64,000 nt of DNA, from NCBI GenBank assembly GCA_001599715.1, contig BCHU01000013.1, positions 806,001 to 870,000 of the forward strand, given 5' to 3'. This document shows, one piece after another, positions 20,770-32,353 of the stretch (positions are counted from its first letter, which is position 1; the number at the start of each line of letters is the position of its first letter). The position numbers and the translations under genes were made by a program. The notes under the pieces are model-generated. The model was not told where the DNA came from and made no database searches. It saw nothing but the letters and a program-made list of their open reading frames with translations. This DNA comes from Phaeotremella fagi. Taxonomy: Eukaryota; Basidiomycota; Tremellomycetes; Tremellales; Phaeotremellaceae.

Positions 20770-23594
20770 TCACTCTTCATCACTACTCTCCTCCTCTGAA
20801 CTCTCAGAATCACCTTCAACCTCATAACCCCCCTGTGGTCTACCACTACCACCACCTTCGAAACTCTGCAACTGCGCCTCCATTCTTTTAATTCTATCAC
20901 TTTCTTCTTGCTCGTTCATCGACTTCCTAGCAACTCCTCCCGTACCTTTACGACCTGGTTTCTTGGAATGGACTAATGCGTTTTGTTGTTTTGGTCGACT
21001 TGGTTTACGGCCCGGTCGACAAACCAAATTGTAAAGTTTCAAGACTGTTGCGGGTGGGAGTTGATCGATATCTAATTCGATCTCTTCGTTGTTCTGTTAC
21101 AAGTGTCAGTTCGGAACTAGAATGAAGCATTAACACATCAACTTACAGCTCCCAAATTAGTAGTCTGTTGAATAATGTTGATAGCTTTTTGTAAAACATC
21201 CCCATCGGCAACAGTGATCTTCTCAGCCAACTCCTGTTTCTGAGTTAAAGTGACAGTAGTAGCCTCCTCTTCAGAATCTCCATCATCATCATAATTGATA
21301 TCCTTCTTTTTCGAGGTCGAACCAGATTTCTTATGACCATGTCCATGACCGTTCGTTCCAGGTGATCCGTTAGCGTGACTAACAGATTGTTTGCGTGGTT
21401 TGGAAGGACCTGCTTTAGCTGGTTTAGGTTTATTCGATTTGGATTTGCTCGTCTTCTTTTTCGCATGTTTGTTTTTCAATTCTTGTAATCTCGCTTGATC
21501 TTGTTCGATTTTTTGTTCGAGATTAGCGATTTCAGTGGCTAACAATCATCCAGTCAATACTTGGCAAATACACGAATGACTCTACTCACCAATCTCGTCA
21601 TCGCTATCTTCTTCAACATAATCGTCCGCCAAAACATCCTCAGATTCAGCTCTAACCTCTTGTTTAGGTGGACAATTCCTATATTTCTCATCCCAAATCT
21701 GTTGCAGATGTAAACCAGAAGTATGAACCGCATGATCAGGAGGATTAAATTTCAAAGCGTTGGAAATCATTAATTTGATATCAGAATTAACCTGACTGAC
21801 ATCTTCGTATTCGCCTTCATCGAATTTATTTAAGATGATATTCAAATCGATAGGTTTTTTGATGATATCTTTGTAGCCTTGAACGAGTTCGACTAATTCA
21901 CCAACGGGGTAGAAGAATGGTGAAGCGGCGTCATAGAATTTTTGAACTGTTTGAAAGGATGCGATAACTTTTTGTGCCCATTTGAGTTGATTGTCGTTAC
22001 GTCTTTTACCCTTTCGACCTGATGGTCCGTCGTATGCGATATCTTTTGATGGTGGGGGATGAATTTCTCGTTTGGGACGTGAACCATCTGGACCAGTTGA
22101 CGATCGACGGATGGTAGGTGGTTGGGAGATTGATGGACGACGTGCGGTAGATCCAGTAACGGGGGATGGAGCTGCGGCAACGGGAGCAGGTGCAGGAGGT
22201 GGTGCAACGGGCTAATGAAAGTCAGTCAAAAGTTACAATTGAATAAAAACACAACACACCTCTGCGGGAAGTTTGGCAAAAGATTTTTCAAATTGTTCAT
22301 CCAGAGCATCAGCATTGACAGAAACCGCGTGAGTGGGACCATTAAAGATTCTAGTGTTCTCCCAGATCTGTCGAACATCGGCAACGACCTCACTAGCGTT
22401 TTCATATTTTCCTTTGGAAGTATCGACTTTGGATGTATCTTTCGATTTAGGATCAGAGGCTAAAAGTTTGATTTCAACCGTGGAAAGATCCATAGGTTTG
22501 GTGATAACCTGTGGATAATGTGGTAAACCGAGTGCAATAGGGTCGACGGGAGCGTTGAAAGCGAAAGCAATTTTGGCCCTTCGGAGAGCTCTAACTGCAC
22601 CTAGAAGATGACGATGTTGGGCGAATGTTAAGGGAGTTTCTGGTCCTGCATATCTTGGTGGACCTGGGGTATATGCTGGGAGGATGTATTGGAAAGGTGC
22701 AGGAGCAGGTTGTTCGACTGTCTCAGCTGGGAGGGCAATTGAAGGGTCCCCATTACTCTCTACGACGTCTTCTCTGACCCTTTTCTCCTCAGGACCTTCT
22801 AATTCATCTCCAGCTCGCTTCAAACTAGCGTTGGAAGCACTGGAGACCAACCCGTTTGACATTTCTGGTTCTGGAGCGGTAACGTCGATATCCATCGCAA
22901 ATTCTGGAGCCGGTGCAACGGGTGCAGGTTCGGATGGCTGTTCAAACACTGGTGCTGGCGCAGGTGTTGGGGTTGGTTCTGCTGTCGGTTGAGTAACCTC
23001 CGCGTGAACAGAAGGAACGGGAGTTGGAAGTGGAGATAGTGTTGGCGTAGGAAGAGGAGCGGGCTGAGAAACGGATGGAGGTTGCGGGGTTGATTCGATT
23101 GGAGTTTGGATAGGGGTGACTTCGGTGGTAATAACTGAAGCGAAGGGGACAGCGGGTGGGATAGCATTAGGAGTAAGAACTGGAGGTGTTTCATCATTGA
23201 CCTCAGGTGTGGGAGGGACGGTAGCGGTAGGAGGTAAAGGTGAGAGAATTGGTTGAGAAATCGCTGATGAATTAATGGGTTCTGAACTTTCAATTGTGAC
23301 AGCTGGGACTGGAGTTGAGATGGGTGTAGATTCGATATCGCCAGTGACTGAAACAGCTGCACTACCGCCAGTAACGATGTTATCACCAACAGCGTTCGTA
23401 GCTTCGTTCAACGGGTTTGGTGAACGAGGTGGTTCAACGATAGTTGATGACGGAGGTGGACCTTCATTTTGTAGAGGATTAAGTAAAGGTTTTAGTGGTG
23501 CTGCTTCGATTGAGGTTTCTGGAGTTGGTTCGCTTGGAGGTTGTTCAACTGGTGGCGTGATTCCCTCAACTGCGGGGTAAGGTTGAGACGACAT
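20770..23594 (-). CDS. BDF1: BET-family double bromodomain protein Bdf1
   Basis: Start ATG 23594 (MSSQPYPAVEGITPP), placed nine bases after an inferred leader-intron acceptor; stop TGA 20770-20772. Long Pro/Thr/Ser-rich N-terminus, then bromodomain 1 (HYPQVITKPMDLSTVEI, IWENTRIFNGPTHAV with the acetyl-lysine-binding Asn). After a basic linker, bromodomain 2 (ASPFFYPVGELVELV, IIKKPIDLNIIL, ALKFNPPDHAVH). Then a coiled coil and Lys-rich stretch, and the ET domain (EIELDIDQLPPATVLKLY, NLVCRPGRK), ending in an acidic SEEESSDEE tail. Bdf1 reads acetylated histone H4, works with TFIID and SWR1, and is essential or nearly so in yeasts. Domains and order are seen directly; roles are family knowledge. 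Confidence 0.95.
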
Positions 23595-23602
23595 TGTTTT
23601 GA

Positions 23603-23852
23603 CTAAGAGTGTGATTAGTTGATGAACAGATGAATTGAGATAGAAGTGGGTGGCAAAGATATGAATTGAGATCGATATATATAGATATAGATGAAGGGAG
23701 GGTTGGAATACCGACGTTTCGTTATGGAGCATTGGAAGGCTAACGAGGGAAGTCGAAACGATGGAGTGCAATGATTGTCTTGATGAAGGGATGAAGTGAT
23801 AAAGGTTGAAAAGAAAGGATGTAGGGAGGGAGGTATGGAATAGAAGACTTAC
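23603..23852 (-). other. Probable 5' UTR intron of BDF1
   Basis: Donor GTAAGT (minus strand, from 23852) and acceptor CTTAG ending at 23603, about 250 bases. Splicing removes an in-frame ATG (MLHNETSVF) that would otherwise add an unrelated N-terminal extension to BDF1. Confidence 0.5.
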
Positions 23853-24401
23853 ATGACGAATTGGAAGACGTCGATAATGAAAGCGACGTCGAGGTTGATT
23901 GGAGTGAACGTTGCGGAGTGGGAGTTGGATGGATGATGATGAGAGTGAAAGTGGTAGTGAGTAAGTATATGAATGGCTGAATAGATAATGTACAGACTAA
24001 TCAAAGTCTGCTATAAGTATCAATAAGAATATAAATAAAAGTAAAAGTAATAAATTCAATGTAATGTATTGGACACTACAAGTGGAGGTTGAAACAGTTG
24101 AATCAACACCAAAACCACGTTTTTTTGATGTTTATGACTTATGTTTTTATAAAAGAAAAGTTGAAAAGCGCGGGGAAGAGTGAAAGCCGGTTAATTTTAA
24201 TCAGACCTATATACGTTCGGTCCAAATGTTGTTTTTCTGTCAGTGCCTGATTGGTTTGTTTACTCAAGGCGTGACACCAGAGGAAAACTTTCAGGGTCTA
24301 CTTCGCTAGACTCGACTACGTATTAAAAAGGTATAGGTCTGTGCGTTGGTTTTCATATTCCCGAATTACCGTAGTGAGTGGTCGAGTGAGGCGTTTGTAG
24401 A
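23853..24401. promoter_or_regulatory. BDF1 promoter and MAK11 3' region
   Basis: About 550 bases. AT-rich in the middle (ataaataaaagtaaaagtaataaa). No coding signal. Confidence 0.35.
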
Positions 24402-26219
24402 CTACTCTTCGTATTCACCTTCCTCTTCGTCTTCGTCTTCCTCCTCGTCCTCGAACTCAACTTCCATACCAGATTCTTCCTCCTCCTCCTCGTCATTATC
24501 ATAGATATCACCTTGATCATCATCATCCTCCTCCTCCTCATCCTCATCCTCCTCACTTTCAGGTAAAACTACCTTCTTCCCATTCCCCCTAACCTCCCCA
24601 CCCACCTCCTTCCCAACCTTCCCAACAACCTTCCTAGGTGCACTCCCATCAGCCAAGAAAACACAAGTCAATCGACTACCTTTAGTATCGTATTTCGTCG
24701 AAGGTTCAATCCTATCTTCATCCGTACCAAAGATTTTAGATAGATCGTAGAGATTGATGAATCCATCTGATGACGCTGATGTGAGAAGCACCGTTTTTCG
24801 GGGTTCGCCATTAAAGATTGGTTTGTAGAATGATAGAACTGAGATTGATTTGACTCTGTTTGATTCGTTAGCGTTGGTTGATAAAGTTAGATGGGTGGAC
24901 TTACCTATTCGAGTGTCCGACTAAAGTCCCAACTCTGGTAACTTCAGCTCCTGAACCTAAAGTCTCTTCATCCTTGTCCTCCTCCTCATCTTCCTCCTTT
25001 TCATCAACCTCTTCATCAGCTAAATCAATTTGATAAACCTCAATCTCCCCCTTCTCAGTTCCAACACAAAGAATTTCAATCTCAGAATCATCCGCGTCAG
25101 GTATAGTAGTGAATGCAAGAGTATTGAATCTCGATTTCGTATTCAAAGTGTGAAGCAATTTAAGCGTCTAAAGGACGAAGCTCGTCAGTAAACAAAATTC
25201 ATCCATCGGGTAAAAAATTTCACTGACCAGAGAATAGATTTGAATTTTCTTTGGAAACAAGACAGCGAAATGAGTACCCAAAGAAGAAAATTTAACCAAT
25301 TCCGCCTCTACCCAATGAAATCAGTTAGATACCCCCAAAAAACCGAGATTGGATACTCACCGATACCTAAACCTAAACTAGCAGCACCTCTACCTCTCAT
25401 CAAATCCCACATCTTCAGTGTCAAGTCTTTACCGACACTCAAAGCGACTCTGCCGGTTGGATGAACGTCGACATGGTTCACACGACCTGAATGACCTTTC
25501 AGCGATTTCAGTAAAGACCAATCTGAAGTTCTGAATAATGAGATGGTCGAATCGACTGATGTGGCGAGTAAATGTGATGGAGTGGGGAAGGTGACGGAAG
25601 TTATTGAGCCTATAAACGAAAAAGAAGAAATTTAATCAACATGAACCACACAGCAGTAACACTAAGACCTACCGGTGTGTTCACTTAGACTCCCAACTTC
25701 CTTCCTCCGTCTCAAATCCCAAACCTTAACAAACTCATCTTCAGAACCACTAGCCAACCATTTCCCACCTGGACTAGCAGCGACGGTCTTGACACAAGCC
25801 AAATGAGCTGGAAAGATGAATATCGGCGTAAGCGAGATTGAAGATTCACCATCCTCGTTGGGTAAACTATAACGACCTTCCAAACCGTATAAAAGTTTTT
25901 CATATGTTCCAGCAATAATCTTGAACGTTGGTTGGGAGTCCAGCTCGGATTCAATGTCAACTTTCGTGAGGGACTCTTCTTGGGCCTTGGATTTCCCTTT
26001 GTCTTTCTTCTCTTTGCTGATTGGTTTAGATGTTGAGAGTGGTTTGGGTTTGGGTGTGGGTTGAGCAGTTGAGGTTGAGCTGGAGGCGATGTTTTGGATT
26101 TGTTTGGTTGGTTGGACACCTTCGAAGACGACGTCTACTCTTGGTTTTTTGGGATAAGGGGTTGGTCTTGAACCTGATTTACCTTTTGAGGCTGAGGATG
26201 AATTGTTTTGTTTACCCAT
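24402..26219 (-). CDS. MAK11: WD40 ribosome-biogenesis factor Mak11 (PAK1IP1-like)
   Basis: Start ATG 26219 (MGKQNNSSSASKGKSG), stop TAG 24402-24404, five or six exons. After a basic disordered N-terminus comes FKIIAGTYEKLLYGLEG, a segment typical of Mak11/PAK1IP1. WD40 blades follow (VKTVAASPGGKWLASGSED, KVWDLRRRKEV, LLATSVDSTISLF, LKGHSGRVNHVDVHPTG, LTLKMWDLMRGR, LLTSASSDGFINLYDL). The C-terminus is a long Asp/Glu tract. Mak11 is a nucleolar protein needed for 60S subunit maturation, where it escorts Rlp24 onto pre-60S; that is family knowledge. The gene shares a 189-base divergent promoter with SEC6. Confidence 0.88.
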
Positions 26220-26408
26220 TGTGGATATGTGTAGTGAATAGCAATGTACTATGCAGTATATGAAAGTGAAGTCGAAGCACATTTCAACTTTTGCATTAAA
26301 TGACGTGTCTTTTTATATCAAGTCAGTTACCCCGCATCATAGTATCATCTCTCTTAACAACAACTACTCCTTCATTCACCTCCCCCCTCCCACCCAACCC
26401 AACCCACA
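26220..26408. promoter_or_regulatory. Compact bidirectional promoter MAK11/SEC6
   Basis: Only 189 bases separate the two start codons. It contains TTAAATGACGTGTCTTTT at 26296-26313, near its middle, and a C-rich leader (cctcccccctcccacccaac) just before SEC6. Confidence 0.7.
26296..26313 (+). promoter_or_regulatory. Recurrent TAAATGACGTGTC element, copy 1
   Basis: Shares AAATGACGTGTCTTTT exactly, in inverted orientation, with a site upstream of MET6 (41665-41680). It shares AAATGACGTGT with a site upstream of TRF4 (55168-55178). Confidence 0.55.
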
Positions 26409-28922
26409 ATGTCATCCTCAGCTCAAACAGCCTCCTCATCAGTCGGTGAAATACTACGACAACCAGATGATCTATTAAAACTAGCTGCCTATCGAAAGAA
26501 ACTTCTAAAAGAGAAATCAACCCTAGACGCAAAATTAGCTGCAGGCGTTAAATCACAGTTGGACGCTACCAGAGAAGCTTTACTTAAACTACAAACTAGT
26601 CGTGCGGCTGTTGCGTTGATTAAAGAGGAGATGACTGCTGTGGAAAAACTTAAAGGTGGTAGTGAAGCTGAGGGGGATGCTTTCGATAAAATTACCAGGG
26701 TAAGTCTCAAGGTCAACAGATAAATAGATTCCATCTAATATGAACATTGAACATAGGTCTCAACTGTTCACAGAAATTTCGCCCAAACAACCAAAATGGT
26801 CAATAACCTTCGATCAATGGCCGATAAAGTAGACCACATAGCCTACCTTCTCAACGCCGATAAAAATCAAAAACAGGGTCCATCAGGTCAATCACCTAAT
26901 CTCTTACCAATTCATTTCCAATTACAACAACTTGAAGCGTTCCGAAATGAAACTCTTCATCAGGCTAAGAAATCTGATGCGGCCGAACGTGAAGTCTTGG
27001 TTAAATGGTTTGAGAAACTTGATCAGGTTGGATCGGATTTCGAACTTTGGTTGTGGGAGATTGGGGGTCGGGTGGTTGATCTTGCTAGACGTGGGAATGG
27101 GGGGACGGTTGTTAGGTTATTGAAGATTATTGAATTTGAAGGTAAAGAGGATGAGAAGGTGGGTAGTATCTTTTGAATGTGTTGATTGACCCGTCTCCAG
27201 GCCGTTGCTATGAGACTAGTTCGAAAAGTCGCCAATACGGATGCCGCCTCGAAATTCAAATCCATGCAAGCCAACGCTAGAGTTATCAAAAACTATCGAC
27301 ATAAACTACTAGACGCCATGACGAAATCGATCAAAGAAACTTTTGATCAACAATTCGAAGATTCCAAAGACGATTTGTTAACGTTTATCGATCAGCTTCA
27401 ATGGATCTACAAAGATATAATCAGAATTAAAGACGACGTCGATCCCCTCTTCCCACCTGATTACGAAATCTTCCCGTACCTCGTGAAAACCTATCATCGA
27501 CTTCTTAACGAAACCCTACGAAAAGCTGTTGATTCGGCCCCACCAGCCCAAGTTTTACTTGAACTTCATGCTTGGATAAAAGAATATAAACCTTCGATGA
27601 AAGAACTTGAAGTCCCTTCAGCTTGGTTACAACCACCATTACTTGATGGTAAATCACAAGAGCTCATTGAAGATTACGTTAAATTGATTGTGACGAAATT
27701 GGATGAATGGACGGTTAATCTGATGAAAACGGAGACTTTCGATTTCACGTACAGAGCCTCAGCACCTGAACAAGCACAAGATGGAATGTTCGGATTACAA
27801 GGGGCGGTGATATTATTCCAAATGGTTAATCAACAAGTTGATTTAGCTCTCGATTCAAATCAAGGAGCAGTGTTAGCGAGGGTGGTAACTGAGTCAGCCA
27901 AGGTCATGCGTAGAACACAAAGTGAATGGAGTACGTTACTTGAGAGTGAATCTCGAGCGCAAGCCGAAAAACCAGAAGAACAACCAGGTGGTCTAGTCGA
28001 ATACGTGATTGCACTCGCCAACGATCAATTGAAATGTGCAGATTACGCTGAAGCTCTATCAACTCGACTCGAACCTCTAGTATCCGAGAAATACAAAAAC
28101 GTCATCTCAACAAAATTAAACGAAGCCATCGACGGTTACCTCGACGTCGCAAAGAGATGTACCCAGGAATTAGTGAATTTCGTTTCTAACGATACAAAAG
28201 TCGCGATCAAAGGTTTATTCACCCCTCAATGGTATTCGGAACAACTAATCGCGCAGATTATAGAAACGATGAAAGATTACATGGGGGATTATCAAACTCA
28301 TCTCAACCCATCAATCTTTGATATCCTCATCGAAGACCTCCTAGATTCCTTCCTGATAGAATACCTAACAGCACTTCGTCGTGCTTCCTCCCGATCCTTG
28401 AAAATGCCAATAGCAGTTAAAAAAATCAACGAAGATATCCAAATCGCGTTTAACTTCTTTATCCAATATAAATCAAAGGAGGAGTTGGATAATCAATTGG
28501 TTATTCTGGAGATGATAGCGTCGATGTTGAGCGCGAGTAGTCAGATGGTTTTCATGGATTATTGGACGTTTGCTAAAGTCCATGGACCTCAGTTGGGTTT
28601 CGTTGAGAATCTCATGAAAGCTAGAGACGATTTTGATAGAGTTATCGTTAGTGAGATTATGGATACTCTGCGTAGGAAAGTTAAAGAGGAAGAAATTGGT
28701 GAACCCCCAGAACCGACTATCATGGTATGTAAACTAAATCCTAGTATCGTTTTGTTTTCTGATATGTTTCCATATCCTTAGGTCAAAGTCCAGGGAACCA
28801 GTGGTGGACTGTTCTCCAATTTATCTAATCTTTCAAATCTATCAAATAATCTTACCCACATCGCGGGGAACTACGCAGGGACACTCCAAGGTATTCAAGG
28901 TAGATTACAAGATAGATTCTAG
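26409..28922 (+). CDS. SEC6: Exocyst complex component Sec6 (EXOC3)
   Basis: Start ATG 26409 (MSSSAQTASSSVGEIL), stop TAG 28920-28922, four exons, about 760 residues, normal for Sec6. The N-terminal coiled coil with SVGEILRQPDDLLKL and the FAQTTKMVNNLRSMADKV segment, then a long all-helical body with LLDGKSQELIEDYVKLIV followed by TKLDEW, and FDILIEDLLDSFLIEYLTA, match the Sec6 family. The last short exon, after a 50-base intron at the conserved MVKV join, encodes GYAG-type residues and ends QGRLQDRF. Sec6 is part of the octameric complex that tethers secretory vesicles at sites of growth; in Cryptococcus exocyst function also supports export of virulence-related cargo (family knowledge). Converges with QNS1, about 137 bases between stops. 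Confidence 0.9.
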
Positions 28923-29059
28923 TGTACGAGTACAATTGTACAGTATATACTTCACATCATTTAAAGAGTTGTACAGTATTCATATCAAATCAAAACTTGT
29001 ATTTATATGTATGACGATGTTTTACGATTACTCCACGTTTCGTTTAATGAGTTTTACAC

Positions 29060-32045
29060 TTAGTCGACTTTAGATTTATCAACTCCAGGTTGAGTAGCGC
29101 GATTTGGTAGGGATTCAGCTAATGCGTCAATCTTTGCGAATTGATGAGTGAATCTAGAAGGGTAGAGGAATTGACGTAAATCGAATCCTGATTCAAATGT
29201 CAGCTTAAAAGTGCACTCTGAAAGATTGCGAAAGCTAACTTACGATTATCATCTGGGCCGTATGATTCCTATCAAATAACGTTTCAATCAGTCTCGAACA
29301 TTCCACCCATCATAAGATAGTACTAACCATATGAACCGAAGGTGTCAAAGTCGTCCTAAAATCCCGATTAGTTCCAATCGAAACCACCTCAAAAAGACCA
29401 CTCACATCTTATGTCGATTGATAGCATAAGTAAAGAAGAAATGTTTAACCTTCTCCGAAATCTCAATTGGAGACAAGAAAGTTCCCCATTCTTGAATAAG
29501 TTTACCGAACATACTGAACGGCCCGCATTTCTCGACTTTGCGTAATCTACCAAAGACTGATAATTCATCGTAAGTCATTCCCATTTCTACTTCGTCTGAT
29601 TGAACGGCGTTATCAGCTCCTATGGGTATCAATTCTGCTGAGGGGATTGCGTCTAGGAATCTGGTTTTTTCAAATTAGTTCTGACTGGTTTTTTTAAAAG
29701 TGGGGACTCACGATTCTAGGATTGGTAATTCGAATTTCTTTTCGGCGTAGGCTATGAACTTCTTGAGATCTGTTTTACTGATTCCACCAATCGGATTGAC
29801 GTCTGCACTGGAGCAACTAGCACCAAGTCAGTAAAGACTAAACCACCCTTAAATTAGACCCACTCGTATTTTGTCAAATATCCTCGTAAACTCTCATCAA
29901 CATTGGCCGATCCCAACACAAGTAAACCTCCAACTTTGCCTCTAGCCCATGGAAGAAGTTGAGCGAACATGTAGCCAACTACCATTCTCAAACGAGCCTT
30001 TTAAGATGAGTATGAGTAGTGTTTATTGTAAGGTTTGAAAAGACATACCTGGATGTTTTGAAGTGCCAGATTCTCCGCAGCTGATCCTCCGTGAACCTTG
30101 AACTGAGGGGTTCTACCTGTAACGAAACTGAAGATACCTTTGACGGCTGATACTGCAGTGTCCATGTTCAGATCGACGTGATAACTGATAAGATGTCAGC
30201 TGGGCGTAACGAAAAGAGGTAATGATCGTAAGCTGACTCACCTTCCGATCGATTCTGCTAGATCCTTTGCACGTTTTCGAGTCTCTGGACTTGAATTCTC
30301 AGTTCCCATGTAACAAGTATGGAATATCCTATTGGCGAATTCTCTAGGATCTGTCGGTAGATACGTTGAATTTTCAGGTTCACCAGTCATCCTTCTAGCA
30401 TCGTCGATAACTTGTTGTTCTGATGAAGAACAGGCATCAGCTTGAAATTTGGAATCTGATGACTTTGACCTCACCTCCAGCTAGAGCTGCTTCTGAAACT
30501 AGACGACACATTGAATGAACGATTACTGCCGTGGCACAACTGTCGATACCACCACTTAACGGAAGGAAATAACCTTGTGTACGAGATCGTCTGAGATAAT
30601 CCCATAACCAGCATGCTGGACCAAGTCTGAACGCAAAAATGAGTTAAGGTTTCTAGCAGTAGGGAGGATCCAACAACTCACGCAATCTCTTCTTCCGGCG
30701 TGTGATATCTGACCTCAATCTTTCCAACCTTAGTTTCCTCCTCACCAACCCTAATCCCACTTCCACCGTCGAGTCTGGTATCAACGTAAACACGAGTATA
30801 AGCTTCAGCCTGAGCACTTTGCATACGTCTACTACTCGATGTTCGATGAGCTCTGACAGCTTCAAGATCAACAGTTGCAGTAACAACTTCGACATCTGAG
30901 AGTGAAAATTGTGAACCTTGAGCGATAACTTTTCCGTTGAGCGCAATCAAACATGCTCCGTCGTAGTATAATCTGTCTCCGTCACATCCTTGTTGATTTG
31001 CGTAGAGATAGATTCCTCCAAGCTGTGACGTGTCAGGATTATGACTTTACGGGACCTACCTTCAAGGTCGCTTCTTTTATTAAGTCAATTCTTTGGTTCA
31101 ATTTTCGTAATTCATGATGACTAGCTGAAGAGTTGGTGAAAATCTCTACACCGTCCAATCCCATCAATATGTGAGGTCTAACAAAGTTAGTTTCTACATC
31201 AATGATTTGGTAGAAGAAACATACGAAGCTGGAGTGAAAAGTTCCTCGCATAATTCCACACCAATGACTGTATCCTCCGTAGCGACGACTCCGTCACCGA
31301 AAGGGACCATAGTTTGACCAGTCACTTTACGTATGATACCAGGCAAAGAATGTTGTTCGACTTGTCTATGTTTATGCCATGGCGTGAAATGACGAAGTTC
31401 TCTCTGTTGAGGATCTCAGCTGGATTCGGTATTCTCATCTCGATACAACTCACGTAATTCCCATCATTGGCCATCCACATTTTAGGTCTAATCATGACAA
31501 TCTTCCCATCATGAATGATAACTCTACAATTGTAATTATTGTTCTTGTGTGTAATTGGCCTACAAGCGAGTTAGAAGGGGCTAATCGTTTACCAACTCAC
31601 ATTCCAATATCACAAATTATTCCCTTGGCCTCCTCGCTCTGAAGGATAGTCGCTAAAACTTCCCAAGAGTGGAGAATAGTATCACCTGACTACATCAGTG
31701 TCATTCCACTGAAAGTATCAGCAAAACTCACCCTCTAAGAAAGCATCAAGACAACCATATCCAGGAATTTCAAGTTCAGGTCCAACTCTAATAGCAGCAC
31801 CTCGAGATTTAGCGATTGCTATGGAAGACAGAATCCTTTCACAATTTCCCTGCTCTTGTTAGGATTCATATGAGCTTGAAACATACGGTGAAATCAAGAG
31901 CCCATTGATGGAGTTGACTAAAAGTTAGCAATTGATTGCTGGAAATGACTTACCAGCTAATGACGAGCAATGGAGGGAATTCATTGAGTCGATTTTGATT
32001 TTCGAGAAGAGGAAGTACTTACGTAGCTACTGTCACAAGGTGCAT
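29060..32045 (-). CDS. QNS1: Glutamine-dependent NAD+ synthetase
   Basis: Start ATG 32045 ([16 protein letters not shown]), matching the family N-terminus; the frame is open upstream but that part is not conserved. Stop TAA 29060-29062, about twelve exons. N-terminal nitrilase-type glutaminase domain: [15 protein letters not shown] (catalytic Glu), [14 protein letters not shown] (Lys) and [12 protein letters not shown] (catalytic Cys). C-terminal synthetase domain with the P-loop [13 protein letters not shown], then [15 protein letters not shown] and [15 protein letters not shown]. Total about 700 residues as expected. The enzyme makes NAD+ from deamido-NAD using ammonia hydrolysed from glutamine and channelled between domains. 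All key residues are visible. Confidence 0.95.
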
Positions 32046-32353
32046 TTCAATTGGTGTTTGCAGATTTAGAATGATATTGAAAGATGAGAGAACGAAATTG
32101 ATAGATACAGTGGTTGTTCCATTGTGCTGACTCGAAGTGGAGGTCATTAGTGGTTGAGTGGCAACTATGGTAAAGCTGCGAAGATGGCAAAAATTCAAAT
32201 CACTCATTCTGTTCTTTGCGATCTAATCATGATACGAATGACATTCGAGAGCTACCTCCTTCGCAGCTTGATCCTCCTCTTCTTCGTTTGCACAACACTA
32301 CTGTAGAACCTACTTCAATAATCGCACCTCAAAATCTACACGCTGATGAATCT

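Noticed and set aside
22684..23580. Plus-strand and second minus-strand open frames opposite the BDF1 N-terminus
   Set aside because: They are shadows of the Pro/Thr/Ser-rich coding stretch; composition is the direct complement of that low complexity.
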